From Verrucomicrobiia bacterium (GTDB lineage Bacteria; Verrucomicrobiota; Verrucomicrobiia; Limisphaerales; UBA9464), in NCBI GenBank assembly GCA_019634635.1, contig JAHCBB010000001.1, positions 309,445 through 373,444 of the forward strand: a stretch of 64,000 nucleotides of DNA. Reading direction: 5' to 3'. The notes beneath the pieces were generated by a model. That model was given only the letters and a program-made list of their open reading frames with translations. It did not search any database and was not told where the DNA came from. Made by a program: the position numbers and the translations under genes. Each line of letters begins with the position of its first letter. Positions within the stretch are counted from its first letter, which is position 1. Shown piece after piece: positions 1-9,535 of the stretch.

Positions 1-697
1 ATCGTGGTCGTGGGTGCCCTTTGGATACCGCGGCCGATCCCGACGCCGCGGCGTCATCCAGACGTTCAGCTGAACTCCGGTTGGGCCGCGTTCGCTCTCC
101 GCGTTATGGACCGGTCCCGCCCGAGGCAGGGCGCACTCCCTCGCGTCTCCCAATTCCCGCATTCCAGCACGCCGCCACCCGGCAACTCAGAAACGTCCAC
201 TCCTTGGCACATTGCCTGCAGAACGGGTCGTGGCAGGCGGGAGATGCCGGGATGTGGGGAAAATTCCCCACTGCCACCGGCAGGAGTTGGTTGATTCACA
301 ATTTTTCGACAAACTTGTTTGAATATGGAGACCTACCAGTCAGGGAGACGATCTGCGGAATTGCTGCATCCGCCTACCTCGTCGCGGGCCGCTGTCGTCG
401 CCGCCTATGGCGGCACCCCCTCCCACTAGCACGTGGTGTTGTTCCGCCAGGCAGCCCGCACCCGGGGAAAGGCTCCGGTTGACTCTCCGTCCGTCGCCCG
501 CCGCATTTCGAGGCGGTACCCGCGGACCGCACCCGCTTCAGAACCCGAGGATGGGTTCGAGATTTTCACCCAGTTCCCACCGGATTGTTTGGAGCCGGGA
601 CGCCGCACGGCTGGCGCCTTCGGTCCCTCACCGCAACCCGATTGAAGAGCACCCGGGGTCGCTTTCTGGTTCGCCAGGCGCCCCCCAATCCCCTCAC
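1..697. other. Left-edge region without a supported gene
   Basis: No reading frame here looks like a real protein. The frames that stay open are Arg/Pro/Gly-rich and lack recognisable motifs, as expected by chance in GC-rich DNA. An AT-rich patch at about 288-330 stands out and could hold the promoter of the secreted protein that starts at 698, but I cannot fit a convincing -35/-10 pair. Confidence 0.4.
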
Positions 698-3600
698 ATG
701 TTTGATCAACTCCACTTCCTGATCCCTCCGGCTGCCGTTTCCCGGTGCCTCCGTTGGATGCTCCTCGTGCTTCCGCTGGGTCCCCTCATGGCCCAGACCG
801 TGAATGACGTCATGAAGACGTCCCCCACGCTGTCGAAGCACTGGAAGCGTTCCGACATCATCCTGTCGTCCCGCGTCTACCGGGAGAAACCGACCTACCA
901 GATGAGCCACTCCGTCAACGGAGTTACCGTTCCGCTTGCGCTGGACACCTTTGGCGCCACGGATGCGTTTTTCGCCAACCGGCTGGAGTGGTCCTACTGG
1001 CATCAGGCTCACGACAACCGAATGCTCAGCGGGGCCGCCCAGAGAAACATCAGCGTCAGCCTTACTGTGAACACGGTCATGGCCGACGAGCCCGCGCTGA
1101 GCCGGGTCGGTGCGACCTTCAACATAGGCCGCATCAAAAACATCTACAATCAGCCGGCGGGACGGCTGGATTATCTGCGCTCGAAAACCTACCAGGGGTG
1201 CGCCCGTTCCCCCGGGTATCGCGAGGTGTGGATCAAGCATGTGCGGTTCCTCATCAATGCGAATCCCGGTGTCGTCCGCAACATCCAGATGGACGATGTG
1301 GACATGAACATCTCCTACCTGAGCAACGGCGGCTGCTTCTGCGACCACTGCAACACCGGGTTCCGGCAGTATCTTGCCTCCAAATTCACCACGGCGCAGT
1401 TGTCTGCCCAGGGGGTGTCCAGCGTGTCCACGTTCAGCTACCGGGACTACCTCAGATCGCGGGGGCAGGATCCGGTGAAGTTCATCTCCACGGGCTCCGG
1501 GGTGCTGAAGGACGCGTATGTGGCCTTTCAGACGCAGAACACCGTGGACTTCTACCGGCACGTCCACCACGCGACGACCAACTACTTCAAGCGACCGATC
1601 GGCTTTGCAGCCAATACGCGGAGCAGTCCGAGGGTGATTGAGGATCTGCATGACCTGTTCATCCGGGAGTACACCTCGACGGACCCCGGTTCCATATACG
1701 ACACGTTTGTCACCCAGGCGGCCCGGGGTGGCAAGCCACTGGCGCTGACCTACGACAGCTCCTACTCCCCGGCCGATCACCGCCGGTTCGCAGCCTCCTG
1801 CTATGCCGCTGGCGGCCATGGGCTGGTGCCTTGGGATGTTTACATTATTCCGGAGGATTACCTGTCGCCAAGCAGGGGCCGGTTCTTCGGAACGGTCCAG
1901 GACTTTGCGCCGATCTACGGCTTCGTGAAGGCGATGAGTCGCTATCTGGATGGCTACGAGGACGCCGGCCTCTTTCAGACGGTTCGTGCAGATTCCCGCT
2001 ACCAGGCGCAGCCCGTGTACGTCGAGAACAATCCCTCGGCTTCCCTGTTCGTCCGGGCGACCGGCAGGGCCCAGGATCCGGTGGTGATTCACATCATCCG
2101 GAAGGACCCGGCCAACACCGCTCCCTTCACGATTTCCCTGAATCCGGACAGCTTCTTCGGGACCCCGATGAAGAAAACCCTCTACACGATGCCTGCGTAC
2201 AACGCGACGACCCACATCACGGCGCGTTCGACGGGGAATTACTCCACCCTTGCGGTGAACTCCACGACGTCCGCGATGGCCGACCCGCGGCTGATGCAGG
2301 TGCAACTCCCCTCCTTCAGCCTGTGGGGCACTTTGGTTCTGGAACCGGTGGCCGGCGCCCTGGTCCAGCCGACCATCGTGACCCGGCGGGAGATGATCGA
2401 GCCCCAGCAGCAGGTCCGGATCGTGAATTCCGGGAAGGGGGTCATCCGGTACACGCTGGATGGAAGCGAGCCGGGTCCCGCTTCGACGCTCTACTCCGGA
2501 CCCTTCACGATCACCCGGGGCGGTACCATCAAGGCCCGGGCGTTCCTTGGGAGCGAATCCACGCCAACCAGCAGCGCCTCGGTGCGGGTCATTCGGTATT
2601 TTGATATCGCCAAAAGTCCGAACACCAAGCTCTGGCTCCAGCCGGCGACGGATCTGAGGGGGCTGGCCCACAATGCGCCGGTGGCCGCGTGGACCCCGAC
2701 GATCGGCCCGGTGCTGCGGGCGCCGGCGACCCTGCTCCCGACGCTGAATGCCAATACGCCGCCCATTTACCGGACCAATGCGCTGAATGGCGCCCCGGGG
2801 GTCTATTTCAACGGAACCAATTGCATCTCGGTGGGGCGGTTGATGAACGAGGTGGGCATCCCGAGATCCTTCACCGTCGTCATGATCAGCCAGTCGGAGG
2901 ATTCCGATTTCGGCATGTGCGGCAATGGCGGCAATGGCGGTGGGGGCATCCCAAGATTCTACTTCACCCGGGGGCAGTTCTCCTATGGAGAGCGAGAGAC
3001 CTACCTGGGCATGACTTCAGGAAGCAGTGTCGAGATGACCACGGTCCGGATGAACACCGCCGGAAAGATTGAGGTCTTCAAGAACGGAAGCGTGGTCGGC
3101 ACCGGCAACGCGTCCTTGGTGACGGCGTTCGCCGGGGGTGCGTTCGCCGTGCCGTGGGGCAAGGGGAACAAGGTTCCTGCGGGAACGCTCGGAGAGGTCA
3201 TTGTGTTCAACCGGGCCCTGACCGATGAGGAACTGGAGTCGGTGCACCTGGTGCGACAGGCCCGACTGGCCTCGGGTGCTCCGCCCGTGGTGAGTCCGCC
3301 ACCCCCCAACACTCCGCCACCTGTGATCGTGGATCCTCCCGTGGTCACGGCCCCTCAAAGCACCACGGCGTCCGCCCCCTTCTCAGTCCGCCTGACCGTG
3401 GATCGAAACTTCGGGTACTGGTCCACCAACGGCAGCCCGTACGCTGCGTTCTCGACCGCCGGCACCAACCTCTGGATCGGTTCCACGACGACGCTTTCAT
3501 TCTACGGGCGGGATGCCGCCGGGAATGCCGGTCCGATCCGGACCCGCGTCTACACCATTGATGCAACGCCGCCAGGATCCACGTCGGTGATTGACATCGA

Positions 3601-4393
3601 GGCGGAGCGGTTCAGTTCGCTTTCGGCTCCGTTTCAGCTCAACACGACAGTTGACCCCGATGCCTCCGAGGGGCGCTATCTCTTCGCCCCCCCCGGACAG
3701 CTGTCCGTCCAGGCACCGCCGTCCACGGGGCACGCACGCTATAATTTCTCGGTGCCGGGCGCCGGACGTTATCGTGTCCGGGCACGTGTCCGGGCGCCGA
3801 CCATGAACAGCGATTCCTTCTGGATCCGGATGGATTCAGGGGCCTGGCTGTCGTGGAATGGCTTCTACGGAACGACGCCGGCGTTGGCGGAGAGTTTTCG
3901 GTGGGTGACGGTCTCGCCCCCCGGATCCCCGACGGTCGTCGAGTACGTCCTGGCGGCGGGAGCCCACACGCTCACGGTGGCCTACAGGGAGCCGTACACG
4001 TTCCTCGACCGCATTCAGATCGTTCCTTCAACCGCCGTGGGTGCTTCAGTCACCCTGATGGGCCCTGAATCCTTGATCCCCGCAAGTGGATTGCTGGAGG
4101 GGCTGGATCGGCAGATCCAGCACAGCATCCTGCGCATCGGGGAAGCGGAGTATCTGACCATGACGTTCGTGGAACCTGATCCGCTTCCTCCCGGGGTGGT
4201 GTACCGGCCGGTGGTCGGCAGCGACCTGACCCGTTGGTCCGCCGACGGGATCGTGCCCGTGAGCCAGACGGACTACTGGGGCCAGCGGACGATCACCGTC
4301 AGGGATCGCGAGCCCGTCCGGGACGGAATCGGTCGGTTCCTGCGCCTCGACCTCCTGACGGAGGACGAAAGTTCACCACCGGTTGCACAATAG
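698..4393 (+). CDS. Secreted multidomain glycoside-hydrolase-like protein with chitobiase-type, LamG-like and carbohydrate-binding modules
   Basis: A protein of about 1231 residues, probably acting on polysaccharide outside the cell. The frame is open further upstream, but the ATG at 698 is followed by a typical signal peptide (hydrophobic MLLVLPLGPLMAQ at residues 21-33), so I start there. Residues 40-550 resemble a TIM-barrel glycosidase-like domain, with a Cys cluster in GGCFCDHCNTGF. Residues 564-630 match a chitobiase C-terminal (CHB_HEX_C) module with the VNSGKG...YTLDGSEP pattern. Residues 634-848 are LamG-like. A proline linker leads to a second CHB-like module (884-957) and a CBM6-like module (964-1112, beginning IDIEAERF). 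The C-terminus ends in a short beta module with GRFLRLDLL. Substrate and catalytic residues were not identified. A degenerate copy of the CHB module lies just downstream. Confidence 0.8.
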   Translation: MFDQLHFLIPPAAVSRCLRWMLLVLPLGPLMAQTVNDVMKTSPTLSKHWKRSDIILSSRVYREKPTYQMSHSVNGVTVPLALDTFGATDAFFANRLEWSYWHQAHDNRMLSGAAQRNISVSLTVNTVMADEPALSRVGATFNIGRIKNIYNQPAGRLDYLRSKTYQGCARSPGYREVWIKHVRFLINANPGVVRNIQMDDVDMNISYLSNGGCFCDHCNTGFRQYLASKFTTAQLSAQGVSSVSTFSYRDYLRSRGQDPVKFISTGSGVLKDAYVAFQTQNTVDFYRHVHHATTNYFKRPIGFAANTRSSPRVIEDLHDLFIREYTSTDPGSIYDTFVTQAARGGKPLALTYDSSYSPADHRRFAASCYAAGGHGLVPWDVYIIPEDYLSPSRGRFFGTVQDFAPIYGFVKAMSRYLDGYEDAGLFQTVRADSRYQAQPVYVENNPSASLFVRATGRAQDPVVIHIIRKDPANTAPFTISLNPDSFFGTPMKKTLYTMPAYNATTHITARSTGNYSTLAVNSTTSAMADPRLMQVQLPSFSLWGTLVLEPVAGALVQPTIVTRREMIEPQQQVRIVNSGKGVIRYTLDGSEPGPASTLYSGPFTITRGGTIKARAFLGSESTPTSSASVRVIRYFDIAKSPNTKLWLQPATDLRGLAHNAPVAAWTPTIGPVLRAPATLLPTLNANTPPIYRTNALNGAPGVYFNGTNCISVGRLMNEVGIPRSFTVVMISQSEDSDFGMCGNGGNGGGGIPRFYFTRGQFSYGERETYLGMTSGSSVEMTTVRMNTAGKIEVFKNGSVVGTGNASLVTAFAGGAFAVPWGKGNKVPAGTLGEVIVFNRALTDEELESVHLVRQARLASGAPPVVSPPPPNTPPPVIVDPPVVTAPQSTTASAPFSVRLTVDRNFGYWSTNGSPYAAFSTAGTNLWIGSTTTLSFYGRDAAGNAGPIRTRVYTIDATPPGSTSVIDIEAERFSSLSAPFQLNTTVDPDASEGRYLFAPPGQLSVQAPPSTGHARYNFSVPGAGRYRVRARVRAPTMNSDSFWIRMDSGAWLSWNGFYGTTPALAESFRWVTVSPPGSPTVVEYVLAAGAHTLTVAYREPYTFLDRIQIVPSTAVGASVTLMGPESLIPASGLLEGLDRQIQHSILRIGEAEYLTMTFVEPDPLPPGVVYRPVVGSDLTRWSADGIVPVSQTDYWGQRTITVRDREPVRDGIGRFLRLDLLTEDESSPPVAQ

Positions 4394-4544
4394 CCCGATT
4401 GACGGGCATCCCGGGCGCAGCGCGACGATCGGGAGGGTCCACCGGCGGGTGGACGCACGACCGACGCAATTGCGGACGCCCCCCTCAATGGGGGCGTCCG
4501 CACCAGCAAATGACCCGCACGATCCCCGCCTTGGACGGGTTCCC

Positions 4545-4736
4545 GCGATCGTGTCGCCCCATGGGGCAATTGACGTCCGGCAGGCGGCGCGGGCCGTCAA
4601 TTCGGGGAAGGGGGGCGTCCGGAGGACGCCGGGTGGCAGCGAGGCCGGCCCTTTCGCCGTCGCGCGCACCGGTATCATCGAGGCCAAGGCGCTTCCGGAA
4701 GGCGCATCCACTCCATTGAGTCTGGTTGCCACTTGA
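4545..4736 (+). pseudogene. Decayed fragment of a chitobiase C-terminal (CHB_HEX_C) domain
   Basis: One frame encodes VNSGKGGVRRTPGGSEAGP, then IIEAKALPEGASTP. These align with VNSGKGVIRYTLDGSEPGP and TIKARAFLGSESTP in the secreted protein that ends 150 bases upstream. A stretch of about eight residues covering the ASTLYSGP segment is missing, and no start codon, signal peptide or other domain accompanies the fragment. The simplest reading is a remnant of a second related gene or of a partial duplication of the upstream gene. It ends inside the start region of the next gene. Confidence 0.6.
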
Positions 4737-5551
4737 CGGGAATCGCCCGGCCAAACGAGCGTCCGGGGGCGCGTTTCCCGTCGCTTCAAACCTTGAGTTC
4801 ACTTGCCTCCCAATTGGAACTGGCTCGGTCCGCCGCCCGCGCCGCAGCGGTTGTGCTCCGCGAGGAGTTCGCGAGAGGCTCAACGGTCCAGTCCTCGGCC
4901 GGAAAGGACATCAAACTCGCCGCCGACGTCCTGGCCGAGGCGTGCATCCTGAAGGCGCTGCGGGCCGGTTCGCCCCATGCGGTGCTGTCCGAGGAGTCCG
5001 GGGCTGATCCGGGAATGGACCGCTCGGGACTTCACTGGGTGGTGGATCCACTGGATGGCACCTTCAATTTCAGCCGGCGGCTTCCGGCCTGCGCCGTCAG
5101 CATCGGATTGTGCGATGGCAACCGTCCGGTGCTGGGGGTGGTTTATGATTTCCTCAACGACGCGATGTTTTCCGGCGCCGTCGGGGAGGGGGCCGTGTGC
5201 AACGGCGTGCCGATTCACGTGAGCGGGACCGCGGATCGGGCATCGGCCATGATCTGCACGGGATTTCCCTCCGGGGGGCGCTACGACGATGCCTCGCTGC
5301 TTGGCTTCGTCCGAAAGGCGCAAACGTACAAGAAGGTTCGATTGCTCGGATCGGCCGCCCTCAGCCTGGCCTACGTGGCGGCCGGCCTGGTGGATGTGTA
5401 CCACGAGGAGGGGATTTATCTGTGGGACGTGGCGGCCGGCCTTGCGCTGATTTCCGCGGCGGGCGGCACCTTTGAGATGCGTCCGACCGGCGACCCTTGG
5501 AAGCTGGATGTCATCGCCACCAACGGGCGCATCGCGCCGGATCTCGATTAG
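4733..5551 (+). CDS. Inositol monophosphatase family protein (SuhB/HisN-like)
   Basis: A Mg-dependent sugar-phosphate phosphatase of the IMPase superfamily, 272 residues and close to the usual length. The metal-binding signatures are present: the SEESG acidic motif at 86-90, WVVDPLDGTFNF around 102-113 and LWDVAAG near the C-terminus. Family members hydrolyse inositol-1-phosphate, histidinol phosphate or phosphoadenosine phosphate, and sequence alone does not separate these. The start is uncertain: TTG at 4733 gives an N-terminal extension of about 20 residues, and another TTG at 4793 begins near the first helix. It leads a same-strand run of metabolic genes, 39 bases before the cytidylyltransferase. 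Confidence 0.85.
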   Translation: MTGIARPNERPGARFPSLQTLSSLASQLELARSAARAAAVVLREEFARGSTVQSSAGKDIKLAADVLAEACILKALRAGSPHAVLSEESGADPGMDRSGLHWVVDPLDGTFNFSRRLPACAVSIGLCDGNRPVLGVVYDFLNDAMFSGAVGEGAVCNGVPIHVSGTADRASAMICTGFPSGGRYDDASLLGFVRKAQTYKKVRLLGSAALSLAYVAAGLVDVYHEEGIYLWDVAAGLALISAAGGTFEMRPTGDPWKLDVIATNGRIAPDLD

Positions 5552-5590
5552 GCTGGACCCCGACCCGCCTCATCGCCCCAGAATTTCCCG

Positions 5591-6265
5591 ATGCCCACGT
5601 GCCTTGCGATGATTCCAGCCCGGATGGGAAGCCAGCGGCTGAAGCAGAAAAACCTCAGGGAGCTGGCCGGCGTGCCGCTCATCACCCGCGCCATTCGCAA
5701 ATGCGTACAGGCGGCGGTGTTCGATGAGGTTTGGGTGAACTCCGAGCACCCCGCCTTTGGGGAGATCGCCGCGGCGGAGGGCGTCGGTTTCCACCGGCGT
5801 CCCGAGGCGCTCGGCAACCACCAGGCGACCAGCGAACAGTTCGTCCGCGAGTTTCTCTCCCGGCATGAGTGCGAGTTCCTGGTCCAGGTGCACAGCATCG
5901 CCCCGCTGCTGGGCGTGCCGGACATCCAGGCGTTTGTCCGGACATTGCAGCAGGGAGACTTCGACGGTTTGTTGAGTTACGAGCCCATCCAGATCGAATG
6001 TGCGCTGGACGGGGAGCCGGTGAACTTCACCTGGGCCGAAAAGACGAACTCGCAGGATCTGCGACCGGTTCAGCGGATCACCTGGAGCATCACCGGTTGG
6101 CGCCGGTCCACCTTCCTGGCGGCCGCAGAGGCCGGACAGTGTGCCACCTATGCGGGGCGGGTGGGGTTTCACGCGGTGGACCACCTGGCAGCGCATGTCA
6201 TCAAGACGGAGGCGGACCTTCAGCTGGCCGAGGCGGTGTTGCGCATGGCGCCCGGCGGCGATTGA
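5591..6265 (+). CDS. Acylneuraminate cytidylyltransferase family protein (NeuA-like)
   Basis: Predicted nucleotidyltransferase that activates a sugar acid with CTP. The 224-residue protein opens with MIPARMGSQRLKQKNL at residues 7-22, the nucleotide-binding loop of CMP-sialic acid/CMP-KDO synthetases. It is closer to the NeuA pattern (ARxGSxR...KN) than to the KdsB pattern (ARxxSTRLPGK). The later segment VQVHSIAPLL fits the region after the CTP-binding sheet. No sialic, legionaminic or pseudaminic acid synthesis genes are nearby, so the sugar is unknown. The ATG at 5591 is the natural start. Confidence 0.8.
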   Translation: MPTCLAMIPARMGSQRLKQKNLRELAGVPLITRAIRKCVQAAVFDEVWVNSEHPAFGEIAAAEGVGFHRRPEALGNHQATSEQFVREFLSRHECEFLVQVHSIAPLLGVPDIQAFVRTLQQGDFDGLLSYEPIQIECALDGEPVNFTWAEKTNSQDLRPVQRITWSITGWRRSTFLAAAEAGQCATYAGRVGFHAVDHLAAHVIKTEADLQLAEAVLRMAPGGD

Positions 6266-6345
6266 GGGACCGGTCGCGTACGGGCCGTCTGCACCGGGCC
6301 TTGCTTTTCGCTTTCCCAAGGATCGCTTTCGCCCAGCCTCTCGCC

Positions 6346-7200
6346 GTGGCAGAGCCATCGGAGGAATCGGTGCGACGTGCGGTGCGTGTGGCGCTGGCGG
6401 AGGATGTCGGGGGGGGGGACGTCACGACGCTGGCTTGCATCCCCCCGGAGGCCCGCGCGAGGGCCGTGATGCGCGCCCGGGAGCCGATGGTGCTCTGCGG
6501 GCTGGCGTTCGCCGAGGTGGCATTTCACGAGATGTCGCCGAACCTCGTTTTCGAACGTTCGGCGACGGATGGGGCCGCCCTCAAGCCGGGCGCGGCGGTG
6601 TTGACTGTCTCGGGGGAATCCCGGGCGATCCTGACGGCCGAGCGGGTCGCCCTGAACTTCGTCCAGCGTCTCTCCGGCGTGGCCACACTGACCGCCGCCT
6701 ACGTCGAGGCCGTCCGCGGCACCCCGGCCCGCATCCTTGACACCCGCAAGACCACCCCGGGCTGGCGGTCTTTTGAAAAATATGCGGTCACCTGCGGGGG
6801 CGGATTGAACCATCGGATGGGCCTCTTCGACCGGGTGTTGATCAAGGACAACCACCTTGCCGCCCTGGCCGGGGCCGGTGGCGACCCGGTCGTCGTCGCT
6901 GTGGAGCGCGCCCGGCGGCTCTGGCCGGGACTTCGTGTCGAGGTGGAGGCCGACACGCTGGCCCAGGTGGACCGCATCCTCGCCGCCGGGGCGGACGGCG
7001 TCCTGCTGGACAACATGTCCCCGGACCAACTGAGGGCCGCGGTGGCGCTGGTTGCGGGCCGGATCCAGACCGAAGCCAGCGGCGGTATGCGGCTGGAGAC
7101 CGTCGCTGCCGTTGCGGCGGCCGGGGTGGACTTTATTTCGGTCGGCGCGATCACGCACTCTGCGCGGGCGGTGGATCTCGGGCTGGATTTTGAGTCGTGA
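6346..7200 (+). CDS. nadC: Nicotinate-nucleotide pyrophosphorylase (quinolinate phosphoribosyltransferase)
   Basis: Converts quinolinate and PRPP to nicotinate mononucleotide, CO2 and PPi in de novo NAD synthesis. Signatures seen are EDVGGGDVTT near the N-terminus, LNFVQRLSGVATLT, the LDTRKTTPGWR loop, GGGLNHRMGLFD, IKDNH, and VEVEADTL followed by LLDNMSP. These are the substrate- and PRPP-binding motifs of NadC. The frame is open far upstream. GTG at 6346 gives 284 residues, the usual family length, and TTG at 6301 is an alternative. The stop overlaps the GTG of birA, suggesting translational coupling. nadE, which completes NAD synthesis, lies 2.3 kb downstream. Confidence 0.93.
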   Translation: MAEPSEESVRRAVRVALAEDVGGGDVTTLACIPPEARARAVMRAREPMVLCGLAFAEVAFHEMSPNLVFERSATDGAALKPGAAVLTVSGESRAILTAERVALNFVQRLSGVATLTAAYVEAVRGTPARILDTRKTTPGWRSFEKYAVTCGGGLNHRMGLFDRVLIKDNHLAALAGAGGDPVVVAVERARRLWPGLRVEVEADTLAQVDRILAAGADGVLLDNMSPDQLRAAVALVAGRIQTEASGGMRLETVAAVAAAGVDFISVGAITHSARAVDLGLDFES

Positions 7201-8183
7201 CGGCCGACGCCATCATCCTTCGGAACCTCCGGTCGGCCGCCGAGGCCGGCGTCTCCGGTGCCGATCTTGCCCGGGATCTGGGCATCAGTCGTGCGGCGGT
7301 GTGGGCCCGGATCGAGGACCTGCGACGCGCGGGCTACGACATCGAGGCCAGTCCGCATCGCGGGTACCTGCTCCGGGGTGCGCCGGACGCCCTGCATGCG
7401 GACGACCTGATGTCCCGTTGCCCATCGGGGCGCGTGATCGGGCGGGACATCCGGGTGTTCTCGGAGACTGCCTCGACCAATGATATCGTGGACCGCCTGG
7501 CTCGTGAGGGGGTCGCGGAGGGCGTGGTGGTGTTTGCGGAGCGACAGACTCAGGGCCGGGGGCGCCTGGGGCGCCGCTGGGAGTCCCCGGCCGGACGCGG
7601 CTTGTGGCTGTCGGTGCTCCTTCGGCCCCCGCTCCGCCCCGTGGCGGCCATGCAATTGACCGTGATGGCTGCGGTGGCCTGCGCGCGGGCCGTGGAGCGG
7701 CAGACGGCGCTGCGGCCCCAGATCAAGTGGCCGAACGACCTGATGTTTGGCGCCAGAAAATGCGGGGGCATCCTGCTGGAAATGGCCGCCGAGCTGGACC
7801 ACGTGCATCACGTGGTGCTCGGCATCGGAATAGATGTCAACCTGACCGCACCGGAACTGCCGGCGAACTTGCGCGGGATGGCGACGTCCCTGCGGATGGA
7901 GCTGGGCCGGGCGGTGGATCGTTCGGCCCTCGCGGCGACGCTGATGGGGGCGCTCGACGAGGCCTACCGGCTCGTCGGCACCGGCGGGTTCGGTCCGTTG
8001 GCGGATGAATGGGAGGAGCGGTGCACCACGCTGGGACAGCACGTGACCATTCGCGTCGGCTCAACCCGGATTTCCGGAACGGCGGAGTCCCTGGATGACG
8101 ATGGGGCGTTACGGGTGCGCACCGATCACGGCCGGTTGGAGCGCGTCGTGGGGGGCGATGTGACCGTGGTGGTGCCGGAGTGA
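7197..8183 (+). CDS. birA: Bifunctional biotin-protein ligase / biotin operon repressor-type protein
   Basis: Attaches biotin, through biotinyl-5'-AMP, to the carrier domain of acetyl-CoA carboxylase. Residues 1-60 form a winged-helix DNA-binding domain (DLARDLGISRAAVWARIEDL), so this is the long BirA type that may also regulate transcription. The catalytic domain has GRGRLGRRW at 120-128 (biotinyl-adenylate loop), KWPND at 177-181 and GGILLE at 190-195. A C-terminal SH3-like segment follows. The GTG start at 7197 overlaps the nadC stop by 4 bases. No biotin synthesis genes are in the window, so any regulatory target is elsewhere. Confidence 0.93.
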   Translation: MTADAIILRNLRSAAEAGVSGADLARDLGISRAAVWARIEDLRRAGYDIEASPHRGYLLRGAPDALHADDLMSRCPSGRVIGRDIRVFSETASTNDIVDRLAREGVAEGVVVFAERQTQGRGRLGRRWESPAGRGLWLSVLLRPPLRPVAAMQLTVMAAVACARAVERQTALRPQIKWPNDLMFGARKCGGILLEMAAELDHVHHVVLGIGIDVNLTAPELPANLRGMATSLRMELGRAVDRSALAATLMGALDEAYRLVGTGGFGPLADEWEERCTTLGQHVTIRVGSTRISGTAESLDDDGALRVRTDHGRLERVVGGDVTVVVPE

Positions 8184-8197
8184 GGGACGGAGTGGCC

Positions 8198-8965
8198 ATG
8201 GTCCTGCTGATAGACATCGGGAATACGAACACCCACGTGGGCTGGGCGGATGCGGAGCGCATCCTGCGAACGGGGCGGGTGCCCACCCCGGACGTTGTGG
8301 CCGGCCGGTTTCCGGGCTTCCTGGGCAGGTGGATCAAAGGCGGGCGTTGCGAGGGGGCCTCCCTCTGCTCCGTGGTGCCGGCCGCGACCGGAGCCGCCTG
8401 CGAAGCGGTGACAGCCGCCTGCGGCGTGGACTGCCTGGTGCTGGGGCCGCGAGACCTTCCCGGGGTGGGGATGGATTATCCCAAGCCCCGAACCATCGGA
8501 CCCGATCGCCTCGCCAACGCAGTGGCGGCGCGTCACCACCACGGGGTACCGGTGGTGGCCGTGGATTTCGGAACGGCCACCACCGTTGACGTGGTGGATC
8601 ACCGCGGGAAGTACATCGGCGGGATCATTGCGCCGGGATTGGAGTTGATGACGCGCTATCTGCATGAGCGAACGGCCCTGTTGCCGTCGGTCGCAATTCG
8701 CGAACCCCGTCGCGTGGTGGGCCGGAGCACGCGGGAGGCCATCCGCTCGGGTGCGGTTCTGGGTTACCGCGGGATGGTCCGGGAATTGATCCGCGAACTG
8801 CGGCGCGAGCTCCGCCATCCCGGGGTTCCAGTGGTGGCCACCGGCAGCTATGCGGCATGGATCGCGTCCCGACTGCCCGAGATCACGCAGGTGCACCCGC
8901 ATCTGACGCTCGAAGGCCTGCGGCTGGCGTGGTTGGCCTGGCGGGCGGGCGAGGGGCGGGATTGA
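8198..8965 (+). CDS. coaX: Type III pantothenate kinase
   Basis: First step of CoA synthesis: ATP-dependent phosphorylation of pantothenate. The type III (ASKHA-fold) signatures are clear: LLIDIGNTNTHVGW at the N-terminus (phosphate loop), GPDRLANAVAA in the middle, VDFGTATTVDVV and GGIIAPGLELM. I choose ATG 8198 because it places the DIGNTN motif at residues 6-11, as usual in CoaX, and a purine-rich GAGGGACGGAG lies just upstream. A GTG at 8180 overlapping the birA stop would add six residues. Length is 255 residues, normal for the family. Confidence 0.92.
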   Translation: MVLLIDIGNTNTHVGWADAERILRTGRVPTPDVVAGRFPGFLGRWIKGGRCEGASLCSVVPAATGAACEAVTAACGVDCLVLGPRDLPGVGMDYPKPRTIGPDRLANAVAARHHHGVPVVAVDFGTATTVDVVDHRGKYIGGIIAPGLELMTRYLHERTALLPSVAIREPRRVVGRSTREAIRSGAVLGYRGMVRELIRELRRELRHPGVPVVATGSYAAWIASRLPEITQVHPHLTLEGLRLAWLAWRAGEGRD

Positions 8966-8997
8966 ATTCAAATCCATCGCGGTCCAGTCTCCCCGTC

Positions 8998-9531
8998 ATG
9001 TGCCTGCGGACCCTCCTGCTGGCGTCGGGACTCCTCGTCGGGACCGGTGCCGGGTGTGATGCCCCCAAGCCCGCCCCGCCAGCCGCGCCACCGGCGGTGT
9101 CGGCGCGCCCGCTCCACCTGGATCAGGCTCAACCGAAACTGCCCACACTGCGCCTGTGGATTGGGGCGAAGGAAATGGATGCCGAGGTCTGCCGGACCCA
9201 GACCCAGATCTCGACGGGCCTCATGTTCCGTCCGGGAATCGCGGAGGACGAAGGCATGCTGTTTGTTTTTTCCCAGCCCCACGAGGTCGCCTTTTACATG
9301 AAGAACGTGGATTTCGACATTGATGCCGCCTACATCAGCGGGGCCGGAGTCATCCAGGAGGTGGTCCGCCTGAAGCGGCGCGACGAAACCCCGGTGCCTT
9401 CGACAAGTCGCGACATCCAGTTTGTGCTCGAAACGGCGCCCGGCTGGTTCGAGCGGAACGGCATCGGCGCGGGCAGCCTGGTCAAGACCCCGCGGGGTTC
9501 GCTGCGTGACGTGTTCGGGCTGAACCGCTAG
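8998..9531 (+). CDS. DUF192 family lipoprotein
   Basis: A 177-residue protein with a signal peptide ending in a lipobox-like GTGAGC (Cys near residue 20), a Pro/Ala-rich linker and one DUF192 domain. The domain shows the family pattern TQISTGLMFRPGIAEDEGML, then VAFYMKNVDFDIDAAYI. DUF192 proteins are small beta proteins of unproven function. The signal and lipobox suggest it is anchored in a membrane facing the periplasm. The start is ATG 8998. An earlier in-frame extension overlaps coaX and lacks family similarity. It ends 4 bases before nadE. Confidence 0.85.
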   Translation: MCLRTLLLASGLLVGTGAGCDAPKPAPPAAPPAVSARPLHLDQAQPKLPTLRLWIGAKEMDAEVCRTQTQISTGLMFRPGIAEDEGMLFVFSQPHEVAFYMKNVDFDIDAAYISGAGVIQEVVRLKRRDETPVPSTSRDIQFVLETAPGWFERNGIGAGSLVKTPRGSLRDVFGLNR

Positions 9532-9535
9532 GCGC

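Noticed and set aside
566..2671. Long open frame on the minus strand opposite the glycosidase-like gene
   Set aside because: Arg/Gly/His-rich translation with no motifs. The plus strand carries a clear signal peptide and domains, so this is an antisense artefact of GC-rich codon use.
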